A stretch of DNA of 64,000 nucleotides, taken from the NCBI GenBank assembly GCA_965200355.1, contig OZ241351.1, positions 372,001 through 436,000 of the forward strand, written 5' to 3'. The DNA comes from Bin18 sp965200355 (GTDB lineage Bacteria; Desulfobacterota; Binatia; Bin18). The number at the start of each line of letters is the position of its first letter. Within the stretch, counting starts at the first letter, position 1. Below, piece by piece: positions 42,221 to 50,541 of the stretch. The translations under genes and the position numbers were made by a program. The notes below the pieces were generated by a model, which saw nothing but the letters and a program-made list of their open reading frames with translations, did not search any database and had not been told where the DNA came from.

Positions 42221-43189
42221 CTACGGAATCAGGACGAGTTTCCCAACCGACTGACGCGACTCCATATGCCGATGGGCTTCTGCCGCTTCCGCCAGGGGGA
42301 AAGACTGGCCAATCAGCAATTTGAGCTTGCCGGCGTCCATGAGTTGAAAACACTGTCGGATGCCTTGCTGATGGACCTCCGGCATGGCCGAGACCGTATA
42401 CAGAATAAAGCCGCTGACCTTGATGGACTTCTGGAACAGCCCAAACAGATTGAGCGGGTCAGGCACGCCGCCGGCCCGCCCGTAGAGAATCAGATGGCCA
42501 AAGGGGGCCAGACAGCCCAACCCTTTTTCGAGCGTGGGCTTGCCCACGGCGTCGAGAATCAGGTCCACGCCTTTGCCGTCGGTCAGTTTCAGCGCCTCCT
42601 CCGCAAAGTCCTGGGTGGCATAATTGATCACCTCGTCCGCGCCGTACTCTGTGGCCAGGGCCGCTTTCTCATCAGTCGAGACTGTGCCTATCACCCGCGC
42701 CCCGGTTGCTTTGGCAATCTGCACCGCGGCCAGGCCCACCCCGCCGGCCGCAGAATGCACGATGACCGACTGGTCCGGGGTCAGATGATGAGAGGTAAAG
42801 AGCATATGATAGGCGGTCAGCACCTGAATGGGAAAGGCCGCGCCGTGCTCAAAACTGACCGAATCGGGCAGGGCCATGACCTGCCCGGCTGAGGCGAGCG
42901 AATACTCAGCATACGTTTGCATCCCAATCGAAGTCACCCGGTCGCCCGGTTTGATCCCCGCCACCCCGTCGCCGACCGCCTCAACCACGCCGGCGGCTTC
43001 AAGCCCCGGGATGTCCGGCAGCTTGGGCTGCATGGCATATTGGCCCTGACGGAAGAGGGTGTCTGCGAAGTTGATACCGATAGCATGATTCCGAATCAGC
43101 ACCTTGCCCCGCCGCACCTCCGGGGCGGGCGCATCCCCGAGTTGTAAGACCTCCGGCCCACCGATTTGGTCGAAAAGAACGGCTTTCAT
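42221..43189 (-). CDS. Zinc-independent quinone oxidoreductase (MDR family)
   Basis: The 322-residue translation has the quinone-oxidoreductase signature: MKAVLFDQIGGPEVLQLGDAPAP, NHAIGINFADTLFRQGQY, and the Rossmann nucleotide loop VHSAAGGVGLAAVQIAKATGARVIGTVS. It lacks the catalytic-zinc Cys of alcohol dehydrogenases. Such enzymes use NADPH to reduce quinones or enones. The ATG at 43189 follows AAGAAGGAGAG. It leads the two-gene run with the CoA-transferase. Confidence 0.92.
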   Translation of the reverse strand: MKAVLFDQIGGPEVLQLGDAPAPEVRRGKVLIRNHAIGINFADTLFRQGQYAMQPKLPDIPGLEAAGVVEAVGDGVAGIKPGDRVTSIGMQTYAEYSLASAGQVMALPDSVSFEHGAAFPIQVLTAYHMLFTSHHLTPDQSVIVHSAAGGVGLAAVQIAKATGARVIGTVSTDEKAALATEYGADEVINYATQDFAEEALKLTDGKGVDLILDAVGKPTLEKGLGCLAPFGHLILYGRAGGVPDPLNLFGLFQKSIKVSGFILYTVSAMPEVHQQGIRQCFQLMDAGKLKLLIGQSFPLAEAAEAHRHMESRQSVGKLVLIP

Positions 43190-43662
43190 ATTTCTCTCCT
43201 TCTTACGCAGTCTCGGCAGTCCTTGTAGCCCGCACCCGGCCTTTCGACAAGCCATCACCACCCCCCCACCCCGCCGGGCAACCACAGGGGGTTGCCCCTA
43301 CGCCTTGAACGGGTCGGGGGCCCCTCCCTTCGACTTCGCTCCGCTACGCTCAGGGTGAACGGGCGCGGGGCGGTCAGGGGGTCACGTGACGACCGCCGCT
43401 CCATTCGGGGTGAACGGGAAAACTCCCGTTTGTCCTGAGCGGATACGCCTTGAACGGGTGGTGCAGATTAAGGCAGGGGTGGGGGACCCTTCGACTCCGC
43501 TTCGCTACGCTCAGGGTGAACGGGCACGGGTGAAACTCCCGTTCGTCCTGAGCGGAACCCCGGAGGGGCGAAACTCCCGTTCGTCCTGAGCGGAACCCCG
43601 GAGGGGCGAAGTCGAAGGACCCCGGCTTGCATCCCAGGTCGCCCTCAGCCACAACAGGCGTC
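43190..43662. repeat. Repeat-rich intergenic region (REP-like elements)
   Basis: About 470 bp between the oxidoreductase and the restriction/methylation gene, built of dispersed repeats. A GGGCAACC/GGTTGCCC hairpin lies at 43276-43297. The CTTCGACTTCGCT...TACGCTCAGG element occurs around 43329-43355 and 43487-43516. The block GAAACTCCCGTTCGTCCTGA... of 38 bp is repeated exactly in tandem at 43532-43569 and 43570-43607. The same elements appear around 60300-60425 and 61479-61530. No gene is supportable here. Confidence 0.8.
43532..43607. repeat. Perfect 38-bp tandem duplication
   Basis: Bases 43532-43569 and 43570-43607 are identical. Each unit joins a CGTTCGTCCTGAGCGG half-element to an ACCCCGGAGGGGC inverted motif, so the duplication is of one REP-like unit and stands inside the repeat-rich gap before the restriction enzyme gene. 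Confidence 0.85.
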
Positions 43663-46600
43663 ATGCCGACCCCGCACCCCACACTGACCACCGCGGTTGA
43701 AACCTATCTGACCGACCTCCGCCGGATACGCGCCTCGGGCGGGGCCACTGGCGAGCGGTCGTACTATCCGGCCCTGGCCGCCTTGCTCAACACGGTGGGC
43801 AATACCCTCACGCCCAAGGTCTTTTGCGTGGCCGAACTCGCCGCCCACGGGGCGGGCCATCCCGACTTCGTCCTCACCGCCCCGCAAGTCCAGAAAGGCC
43901 AGCCGAAAGAAGGCCAAGTCCCGGAACGGGGCGTTGTTGAAGTCAAATCCGCCCAGGACGACGCCTGGCTGACCGCCGCCTCCGCCCAAGTCGGTCGCTA
44001 TTGGGAGCGCTATCGGCTGGTGCTGGTCACGAACACGCGCGATTTCGTGTTGGTGGGCGAAGACCCCGCCGGTCAGCCGGCCCCGCGCGAAACTTTGCGC
44101 CTCGCCGATAGTGCCGAAACATTCGCCCGCGGCCTGGAAACACCCCGCGCCTTTGCCCGCACAGTCGGGGCCGGGCTGGGCGAATATCTCTGCCGCGCCT
44201 TGTCCCACCGGGCCGCCCTGACCGAACCCAAAGACCTGGCCTGGCTGCTGGCCTCGTATGCCCGTGACGGCCTGGCGCGGGTCGAAGCCGCCGGCGACGC
44301 CCCGCCACTCACGACCATCCGCACCGCCCTGGAAGAAGCGCTCGGCGTGCGTTTCGAGGGCACGCGGGGTCAACGCTTCTTTCACTCCACCTTGGTCCAG
44401 ACCCTGTTCTACGGGGTGTTCTCGGCCTGGGTGTTATGGGCACGGTCTGGGGATGCGGCCGGCGCGCCGGCCGCGTTCGACTGGCGCGTGGCCGTCTGGC
44501 ATCTGCGCGCGCCCGTGTTGCGCGCCTTATTCCAGCAACTTTCCGACCCCGGCCGGCTGCAACCGCTGGGCTTGGTCGAAGTCCTGGACTGGACCGCGGC
44601 CGCGCTGAACCGCGTGGACCGCCCGGCCTTCTTTGCCCGCTTCAACGAAGGCGAGGCCGTGCCCTATTTCTACGAACCCTTTCTCGAAGCCTTTGACCCC
44701 GCTCTGCGCAAACAACTCGGCGTCTGGTACACCCCCGCCGCAGTTGTCCGCTATATGGTGGCGCGGGTGGATCAGGCGTTGAAAGACGATCTGAACATCC
44801 CGGACGGATTGGCCGCAGATCAGGTGTATGTCCTGGACCCGTGCTGCGGCACCGGGGCCTATCTGGCCGAAGTCTTGCGTCGGATTGCGGAGCATCTCCA
44901 CGGTAAAGGCATGGGCGCGCTGGCCGGCGCACGGGCCAAACAGGCGGCAAGAGAACGGGTGTTCGGCTTTGAGATCATGCCGGCTCCGTTTGTGGTGGCC
45001 CACCTGCAAGTCGGCCTGACCATGCAGGACTTGGACGCGCCCCTGACCGATGAGGGCACACAACGCCCCGGCGTCTTCCTCACCAACGCCCTGACCGGCT
45101 GGGAACCCCGCGCCACCACACCCTTACCGTTTCCTGAACTCGAAGAAGAACGCGACCGGGCGGAACAGGTCAAACAGACCACCCCAATTCTGGTCATTCT
45201 GGGCAACCCGCCCTACAACGGCTTTGCCGGCATGGCCGTAGACGAAGAACGGGCCTTGTCGGACGCCTACCGCGCCACCAAGCGGGTACGGAAACCCGAA
45301 GGCCAAGGCTTGAACGATCTATACGTCCGTTTTTTCCGCATGGCCGAACGGCGGATTGACGAGAAGACCGGGCAGGGGGTGGTGTGTTTCCTCTCTAATT
45401 ATTCATGGCTGGATGGGTTGTCGTTCACCGGCATGAGAGAGAAGTATCTGGAGGCGTTTGACGTGATTCGGATTGATTGTCTGAATGGCGACAAATACAA
45501 GACCGGCAAAGTGGCCCCGGACGGGACCCCCGACCCGAGTATCTTTTCCACGCCGAGCGACCCGGTGGGGATTCAGGTCGGCACGGCTATCACGACCCTC
45601 GTCCGCAAGGTCGACCATGCGCCGGCTGGAAGCATTGGTTTTCGGCATCTATGGGGACCGGCGAAGCGAGAGGAGCTAGTGGAGACCGCGCAGGCGGAGC
45701 CGAATGCGCTCTACGACACGATTGAGCCGGTGCTGCCGCTGGGGTTGCCATTCGTACAAGCCACAGTCAGCGAAGACTATTTCAATTGGCCGACGCTGCC
45801 CGAGTTGTTCCCGGTGTCATTTCCCGGTGTGACTACCAGCCGGGACAGCTTTCTGGTGGATACCGACCCGGACCGGCTCAAGGCCCGCCTTGCGGATTAC
45901 TTCAATGCGGACGTGAGCCATGAGGAAATCGTCCGGCGCTATCCGAAGGTGATGCAAACCACGGCGCGGTTTAACGCCCGCTCGGTCCGTGACACGCTGC
46001 GTGCACGGGGCGGGCCACTTGAGGCGGGATTCGTTCGCTATGCCTACCGGCCCTTTGATAATCGCTTGCTGTATTGGGAAGTGGAGACATATCTGCTTGA
46101 TCGTCCTCGTCCTGACTATCAGCCCTATGTGTTTGAGGGCAATGTGTGGCTGGAAGCACGCCGACGAGAAGCCAGAGAAGTTTTCTCCCGTGGAACTTTA
46201 GCCCGTCATCTTGCTAGTGACTTTGGAAATGGGCGGTCACATTTCTTTCCCGCTTGGCTCTGGGACGATGATATCGAAAATGCTGGCAACGGCGCACGCC
46301 GCCCTAATTTTTCAGCCGCCGCGCAGCGGTATCTCAAACATCTCAACGCCAGCGTAGAAGACCTGTTTCACCATGTCCTGGCCGTCCTGCACGACCCCGC
46401 TTACCGCAGGGTCAACGCCGACGCGCTGCGTATGGACTGGCCCCGCATTCCACTGCCCGGCTGGCCTCTTCCTGGGAACGCGGGCATCGTGCCCGCCACA
46501 AACGCCCTCACGCAATCCGCCACCCGGGGCCGTCAACTCGCCGCCCTGCTTGACCCCGACACGCCCGTGCCCGGTGTCACCACCGGCCCCCTCCGCCCGG

Positions 46601-47046
46601 ACATCGCCACCCTTGCCGTGCCGGCCACCGTGGACGGGCGCAACATGGCCGGCGACGACTTCGCCCTGACCGCCGGCTGGGGCCATTACGGCACGGGCGA
46701 GGCGGTCATGCCCGGCCACGGCCGCCTAGTGGAACGCGCCTACACCCCGGACGAACGCACCGCCTTGAGAGATGCTACAGCCGTACTCGGCCCGACCACA
46801 TGCGACATTTACCTGAATGGCAACGCCTACTGGCGCAACGTCCCCGCCGCGGTCTGGCGCTACAAACTCGGCGGCTATCAGGTGCTCAAGAAGTGGTTGT
46901 CATACCGCGAACGGGCCGTGCTGGGGCGGGTGCTGAGGCCGGAAGAGGTCTGGTATTTTGCAGAGGTCGCCCGACGAATTGGGTCGATAATGGCGGTAGT
47001 CGATACGCCGAAAAGCACGACTTCTGAGGAGGAATGTTGTCGCTAA
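43663..47046 (+). CDS. Type ISP-like/Type IIG restriction-modification enzyme (nuclease, N6-adenine methyltransferase, specificity domain)
   Basis: The 1127-residue translation combines an N-terminal PD-(D/E)xK-type nuclease region (GHPDFVLTA ... GVVEVKSAQ), a helical bridge, an N6-adenine methyltransferase domain (motif I LDPCCGTGAYLAEVL and catalytic motif NPPY in ILGNPPYNGF), and a C-terminal target-recognition region (LFPVSFPGVTTSRDSFLV, AYRPFDNRLLYWE) like that of type ISP enzymes. Type ISP proteins also carry a superfamily 2 helicase of several hundred residues, which is absent. The start was set at ATG 43663; a TTG at 43627 adds 12 residues. No separate methylase or specificity gene accompanies it, so it would both cut and protect. 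Confidence 0.88.
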   Translation: MPTPHPTLTTAVETYLTDLRRIRASGGATGERSYYPALAALLNTVGNTLTPKVFCVAELAAHGAGHPDFVLTAPQVQKGQPKEGQVPERGVVEVKSAQDDAWLTAASAQVGRYWERYRLVLVTNTRDFVLVGEDPAGQPAPRETLRLADSAETFARGLETPRAFARTVGAGLGEYLCRALSHRAALTEPKDLAWLLASYARDGLARVEAAGDAPPLTTIRTALEEALGVRFEGTRGQRFFHSTLVQTLFYGVFSAWVLWARSGDAAGAPAAFDWRVAVWHLRAPVLRALFQQLSDPGRLQPLGLVEVLDWTAAALNRVDRPAFFARFNEGEAVPYFYEPFLEAFDPALRKQLGVWYTPAAVVRYMVARVDQALKDDLNIPDGLAADQVYVLDPCCGTGAYLAEVLRRIAEHLHGKGMGALAGARAKQAARERVFGFEIMPAPFVVAHLQVGLTMQDLDAPLTDEGTQRPGVFLTNALTGWEPRATTPLPFPELEEERDRAEQVKQTTPILVILGNPPYNGFAGMAVDEERALSDAYRATKRVRKPEGQGLNDLYVRFFRMAERRIDEKTGQGVVCFLSNYSWLDGLSFTGMREKYLEAFDVIRIDCLNGDKYKTGKVAPDGTPDPSIFSTPSDPVGIQVGTAITTLVRKVDHAPAGSIGFRHLWGPAKREELVETAQAEPNALYDTIEPVLPLGLPFVQATVSEDYFNWPTLPELFPVSFPGVTTSRDSFLVDTDPDRLKARLADYFNADVSHEEIVRRYPKVMQTTARFNARSVRDTLRARGGPLEAGFVRYAYRPFDNRLLYWEVETYLLDRPRPDYQPYVFEGNVWLEARRREAREVFSRGTLARHLASDFGNGRSHFFPAWLWDDDIENAGNGARRPNFSAAAQRYLKHLNASVEDLFHHVLAVLHDPAYRRVNADALRMDWPRIPLPGWPLPGNAGIVPATNALTQSATRGRQLAALLDPDTPVPGVTTGPLRPDIATLAVPATVDGRNMAGDDFALTAGWGHYGTGEAVMPGHGRLVERAYTPDERTALRDATAVLGPTTCDIYLNGNAYWRNVPAAVWRYKLGGYQVLKKWLSYRERAVLGRVLRPEEVWYFAEVARRIGSIMAVVDTPKSTTSEEECCR

Positions 47047-47144
47047 ATTGGCGCTCTACATGGCCGGCCAATGCCCCACTGGCGAGTGACAGCGAAATGG
47101 CTTAGGGTAGACGCTCTCTCATCCGTTCTACCAAGGATATAATG

Positions 47145-47402
47145 ATGAGCCTGAATATAAAAAACGAAGAGACCTGTCGGCTCGCTGGAGAACTCGCCCG
47201 GCTGACTGGCGAGACTATGACCGGTGCTATTACCGTTGCGCTACGCGACCGCTTGGCGCGTGAGGAGCGTCAGCGAAGCGCGGAGGCCCGTGCTCAAAAG
47301 CTTCACGCCATCGGCCAGCGCTGCGCTGCGATTCTGAGGCCGGGGCCAGCGGCTGTAGAACACGGTGATATCCTTTACGATGGGCGAGGCTTGCCCAGGT
47401 GA
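47145..47402 (+). CDS. VapB-type antitoxin
   Basis: The 85-residue translation starts MSLNIKNEETCRLAGELARLTGETMTGAI, the ribbon-helix-helix pattern of the Rv0623/PSK-type VapB antitoxins that bind DNA and neutralise VapC. ATG 47145 was chosen because relatives start MxLNIK; an ATG one codon earlier exists. The stop overlaps the toxin start by four bases (GTGA), as usual in these pairs. The pair sits just downstream of the restriction enzyme gene. Confidence 0.9.
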   Translation: MSLNIKNEETCRLAGELARLTGETMTGAITVALRDRLAREERQRSAEARAQKLHAIGQRCAAILRPGPAAVEHGDILYDGRGLPR

Positions 47403-47770
47403 TCCTCGACACATCAGCGGTCCTGGCCATCCTGTTCGCCGAGCCGGATATGGAACACTACGAGAAAGCCATAGCCGCGGCAGCGCCCTGCCGGATGCCA
47501 GTCGCCAATCTGCTTGAAGCGTCAATCGTGGTCGAGAGTCGTGGCGGCGCAGCCGGTCGGGATCAACTGGACTTCTTCATAGAGGCGGCGGAGGTCGAGT
47601 TGGTGCCGGTCACGCATGAACAGGCCGAGGCAGCCCGTCAGGCGTGGCAGCGCTTCGGCAAGGGCAATCATCCGGCAGCACTGAATTTTGGAGACTGCTT
47701 CGCCTATGCGCTTGCAAAAACGAACCGCGAGCCTCTTCTATATCAAGGGCGAGGATTTCGCCCGGACTGA
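47399..47770 (+). CDS. VapC-type PIN-domain toxin, C-terminal end frameshifted
   Basis: A GTG start at 47399 opens a PIN-domain RNase: MILDTSAVLAILFAEPD (first Asp), VANLLEASIVVESRGG (conserved Glu) and NFGDCFAYALAKTNREPLLY (third acidic Asp). The frame ends QGRGFRPD, while relatives end KGEDFARTDV. That ending is encoded in the next frame and runs to a stop at 47784-47786, so one base too many lies near 47738-47744. The lost tail holds the weakly conserved fourth acidic residue, so activity may be reduced. A sequencing error is the alternative. Confidence 0.85.
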   Translation: MILDTSAVLAILFAEPDMEHYEKAIAAAAPCRMPVANLLEASIVVESRGGAAGRDQLDFFIEAAEVELVPVTHEQAEAARQAWQRFGKGNHPAALNFGDCFAYALAKTNREPLLYQGRGFRPD

Positions 47771-47931
47771 TGTCGAGGTAGCCTGACACGTCTGCTCGGT
47801 GGGCATAGCGCAATAGGTTGATGTCGGGGAACGAGCACAGTTTGAGCTTTCGGGACAGCGCTTTCGCCTCTTCACTGCCCCTGTTTTCACACGGGGGACG
47901 TTTTCTCGCAGGAATGCCGGGACGGTCTTGC

Positions 47932-48186
47932 TCATATGGGCGGCGGTTGGCTGGACACGGGGCGCTGATTGTCGGTCCCGTGCACCATCTCCACACACTC
48001 GGTCTGCTCCTGGACTTGCTCCACCAAGGATTTCATCTCCTCGACGTTGCGGGATATCTCCCGGAGGTGGGAGGTGGTGGTAAGTTCGCCTATGGTCCAC
48101 ATGAGGACTCCGAGCATCAGACAAATCCAATACAGGATGGCCGCACTTTCGGTATTGAGCGTACTCTTGATCTGTTCCGTATTCAT
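47932..48186 (-). CDS. Small membrane protein with coiled coil (84 aa)
   Basis: From the ATG at 48186, ten bases behind a GAGGAG, the translation has a short polar start (MNTEQIKSTLNTES), one membrane helix (AAILYWICLMLGVLMWTIGEL) and a coiled-coil/polar tail (LREISRNVEEMKSLVEQVQEQ) ending in proline-rich residues. It resembles no family I can name. It lies between the VapBC pair and the hydrolase and faces the other way. Confidence 0.45.
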   Translation of the reverse strand: MNTEQIKSTLNTESAAILYWICLMLGVLMWTIGELTTTSHLREISRNVEEMKSLVEQVQEQTECVEMVHGTDNQRPVSSQPPPI

Positions 48187-48301
48187 GGCTGTTGTCGCTC
48201 CTCGCCGGTCGCCTTCCTCTGCCTTGTAGCAGAATCCCGCCGGCGATGTGACCGTTCGAGGGCCAATGCCGGAGGGCCGGGGGTGGAGCAGCCGAGCAGT
48301 C

Positions 48302-49102
48302 ATGCTAAGAACACCGTCCATGCTGTTACCATACTATGAAGTCCGGGCCGGACGCGGGCCGTATGCGCTGATGCTGCACGGTTTTCTTTCAAGTCGGGCG
48401 CAGTGGCTGCCCAATCTGGAGGCGCTTGCTCCGGTGTGCCGGCCGGTGGTGGTTGAACTCTTCGGCCACGGTCGGTCGCCCGCTCCCCACGACCCCGACG
48501 AGTATGCTCCAGAGCGCTATGTCGCGGCGTTTGAACGCATCCGGGAAGCGCTCGGTGTGGCAGACTGGTTTGTCATTGGTCAGTCGCTGGGCGCCGGCCT
48601 GACCCTGCGCTATGCCCTGGCCCATCCAGACCGGGTCCGGGCTCATCTGGTGACGAATTCCTCAACCGCGTTCAGCACGCTGGACTGGGTACGGGAGGTG
48701 CGGCCGGGGACTGAAAAGCTGATTGCGCTGGCGAAACGCGAAGGGGCGGCGGCGCTCGAAAGAAGCGCCGTTCACCCGAAGAATGCGCGCCGTCTTGCCC
48801 CGGAGTTCAAACAGGCGCTATGCGCGGAGGCGACGCACCACGATCCTCTCGGGGCTGCCTATACGGCGCGTTATACTTCGCTCGCCGACCCTATTGACCC
48901 GGAACTCATGAAAACCAATACGGTGCCGACCCTGCTGGTATGCGGCACGCAAGAAAAACGCTTTGCCCCGCGCCGCGGTTTTGCCGAGCGGACCTTGCCC
49001 CATTTGGAAGTGGTTGAGGCCGAGGCTGGACATGCGGTCAACCTTGAAGCGCCCGCAACCTTTAACCGAGTAGCCGTCTCGTTTTTGCAGCGCTTTGCCT
49101 GA
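48302..49102 (+). CDS. Alpha/beta hydrolase
   Basis: The translation has the alpha/beta hydrolase core: YALMLHGFLSSRAQWLPNLEAL, the nucleophile elbow GQSLGAGLTLRYAL with Ser, and the late EAGHAVNLEAP with the catalytic His. An ester or related bond is hydrolysed; specificity is not evident. The start is uncertain: ATG 48302 or 48320 is more likely than the first in-frame ATG at 48248, which lies over the intergenic region. It converges on the Rieske dioxygenase gene. Confidence 0.88.
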   Translation: MLRTPSMLLPYYEVRAGRGPYALMLHGFLSSRAQWLPNLEALAPVCRPVVVELFGHGRSPAPHDPDEYAPERYVAAFERIREALGVADWFVIGQSLGAGLTLRYALAHPDRVRAHLVTNSSTAFSTLDWVREVRPGTEKLIALAKREGAAALERSAVHPKNARRLAPEFKQALCAEATHHDPLGAAYTARYTSLADPIDPELMKTNTVPTLLVCGTQEKRFAPRRGFAERTLPHLEVVEAEAGHAVNLEAPATFNRVAVSFLQRFA

Positions 49103-49177
49103 AATCTTTACCTGAACTAAAGGGGGCGACCCGGAGGCCGCCCCTGCTTCTCTGGCGTTCGTGGGAAAATTCCTGGG

Positions 49178-50413
49178 TTACTGCGCCGGTGCACCGTTGA
49201 TATAGCCTTCCAGCACCCGGTTGCCAAAACGGACCAGGAGTTCCTGGTCTTGGAGGATGAACTCCTTTTTTGCGCCCGAGGCCAGCACTTCCTGCGTCTG
49301 TTCCAGCGTGCTGGCGTCTTCGGTGAGAATGTCGCGGAAGATGACCTTGCTGTATTCCTGGCTGAAACGCCGGGCCGCGGTGTGCGCCTTGGGGAAATAT
49401 GAACGCACTTCCCAGAGGGACCGGTCAGCCGCCAAGGGCCAGAAATTATAGGTAAAATACGTCCCGTGGCCCACATCGACAAAAAAGTTGGGGAAAAAGA
49501 TATTGAGGTCGAGCGACCAGCGCGGGTCGCGGGTGGGGTTTACCCCCGGCGGCAGGGATTCGCGGGTGAACTCATTCGGAATAATGAGGGACCCAGCCTG
49601 ATACGCCAGTGCCTCAACCGGACTGGGCTGGTGTCCAGGATTGCCGAAGGCCGACAGCTGGCAGTGGCGCTTGAAGAGCCGAAAGTCCAGCGCGTGTCCA
49701 AAAGGATTGTCTCGGCTGGTAAAGGAGTCGGGCAGGCTGCGGGTATGCAGAAAGGCCACATGGTAGGCTTCCTGAAAGGCGTCCTTAATCAGTTTCCAGT
49801 TGCACTTGATTTCCGTTTGCCACGAAAAACACTGGCTGGACGTTTCGGCAAAGGGATAGCCGCTCAGCCGTTCGGCAAACTCGCCCAGATACTCCTGGAG
49901 GGTTTCGCTTGGGTGGGGGTCAACGTTGACGAAAATAAATCCCTCCCAGGTATCGACCGCCACCGGCGTCAGTCCTAAGCCTTCCTTCTTGAGGTTAAAA
50001 AAGCTCTCTTCGTCTGGCACGAATTTGAGGGTACCGTCGAGCCCATAACTCCAGCCGTGGAACTTGCAGGTGAAGTTCTGGCAGGAACCGCCACTGTTCC
50101 ACACCACCTTATTGCCCCGGTGGGCGCACATATTATGGAAGGCGCGCACCTGGCCCTTTTTGTCACGGGTCACGATCAGTGAAGTGCGACACATGGGCAG
50201 GTCTTTGACAAAATAATCGCCGGGGTTCGGAATCTGCTCAAGCCGACCGACGTTCAGCCAGACTTTTCGGAAAACGCGCTCCTGTTCGAGCTTGAAATAG
50301 TCCTCGGAGATATACGGCTCAATCGGAATCGGGCCGGTATCAAAATGGTACTTCTCGTGCCAAGTCAAATCCGCTCCGTTTGTCAGCGGTGCGTCGAGTG
50401 CAGCAGTTGTCAT
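49178..50413 (-). CDS. Rieske-type aromatic ring-hydroxylating dioxygenase, large subunit
   Basis: The 411-residue protein has the Rieske [2Fe-2S] motif (CAHRGNKVVWNSGGSCQNFTCKFHGWSYG: CxH ... CxxH) and the mononuclear-iron site in DAFQEAYHVAFLHTR. Such alpha subunits oxidise aromatic or related substrates with an electron-transfer partner, not seen nearby. The ATG at 50413 follows AAGGAGGGAG. It is divergent from the MFS transporter gene, 128 bp apart, suggesting a common control region and a substrate-uptake role for the transporter. Confidence 0.92.
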   Translation of the reverse strand: MTTAALDAPLTNGADLTWHEKYHFDTGPIPIEPYISEDYFKLEQERVFRKVWLNVGRLEQIPNPGDYFVKDLPMCRTSLIVTRDKKGQVRAFHNMCAHRGNKVVWNSGGSCQNFTCKFHGWSYGLDGTLKFVPDEESFFNLKKEGLGLTPVAVDTWEGFIFVNVDPHPSETLQEYLGEFAERLSGYPFAETSSQCFSWQTEIKCNWKLIKDAFQEAYHVAFLHTRSLPDSFTSRDNPFGHALDFRLFKRHCQLSAFGNPGHQPSPVEALAYQAGSLIIPNEFTRESLPPGVNPTRDPRWSLDLNIFFPNFFVDVGHGTYFTYNFWPLAADRSLWEVRSYFPKAHTAARRFSQEYSKVIFRDILTEDASTLEQTQEVLASGAKKEFILQDQELLVRFGNRVLEGYINGAPAQ

Positions 50414-50541
50414 GCGGGCTCCCTCCTTTGCTTTCGTTGCCCCTTTCTAGCATTTTCGGGGCGTTTCCTACTAGGGCTCAGGCCGGTATACTCTCCCCGG
50501 CTCAAGCGTGGGCCTCCGCCGGCAGCCGAAAGCGTTTCTCC

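Noticed and set aside
47610..47996. Minus-strand frame across the vapC end
   Set aside because: A stretch (LKLCSFPDINLLRYAHR) looked protein-like, but it is antisense to the toxin tail, lacks a start site and would need a frameshift to continue; not supportable.
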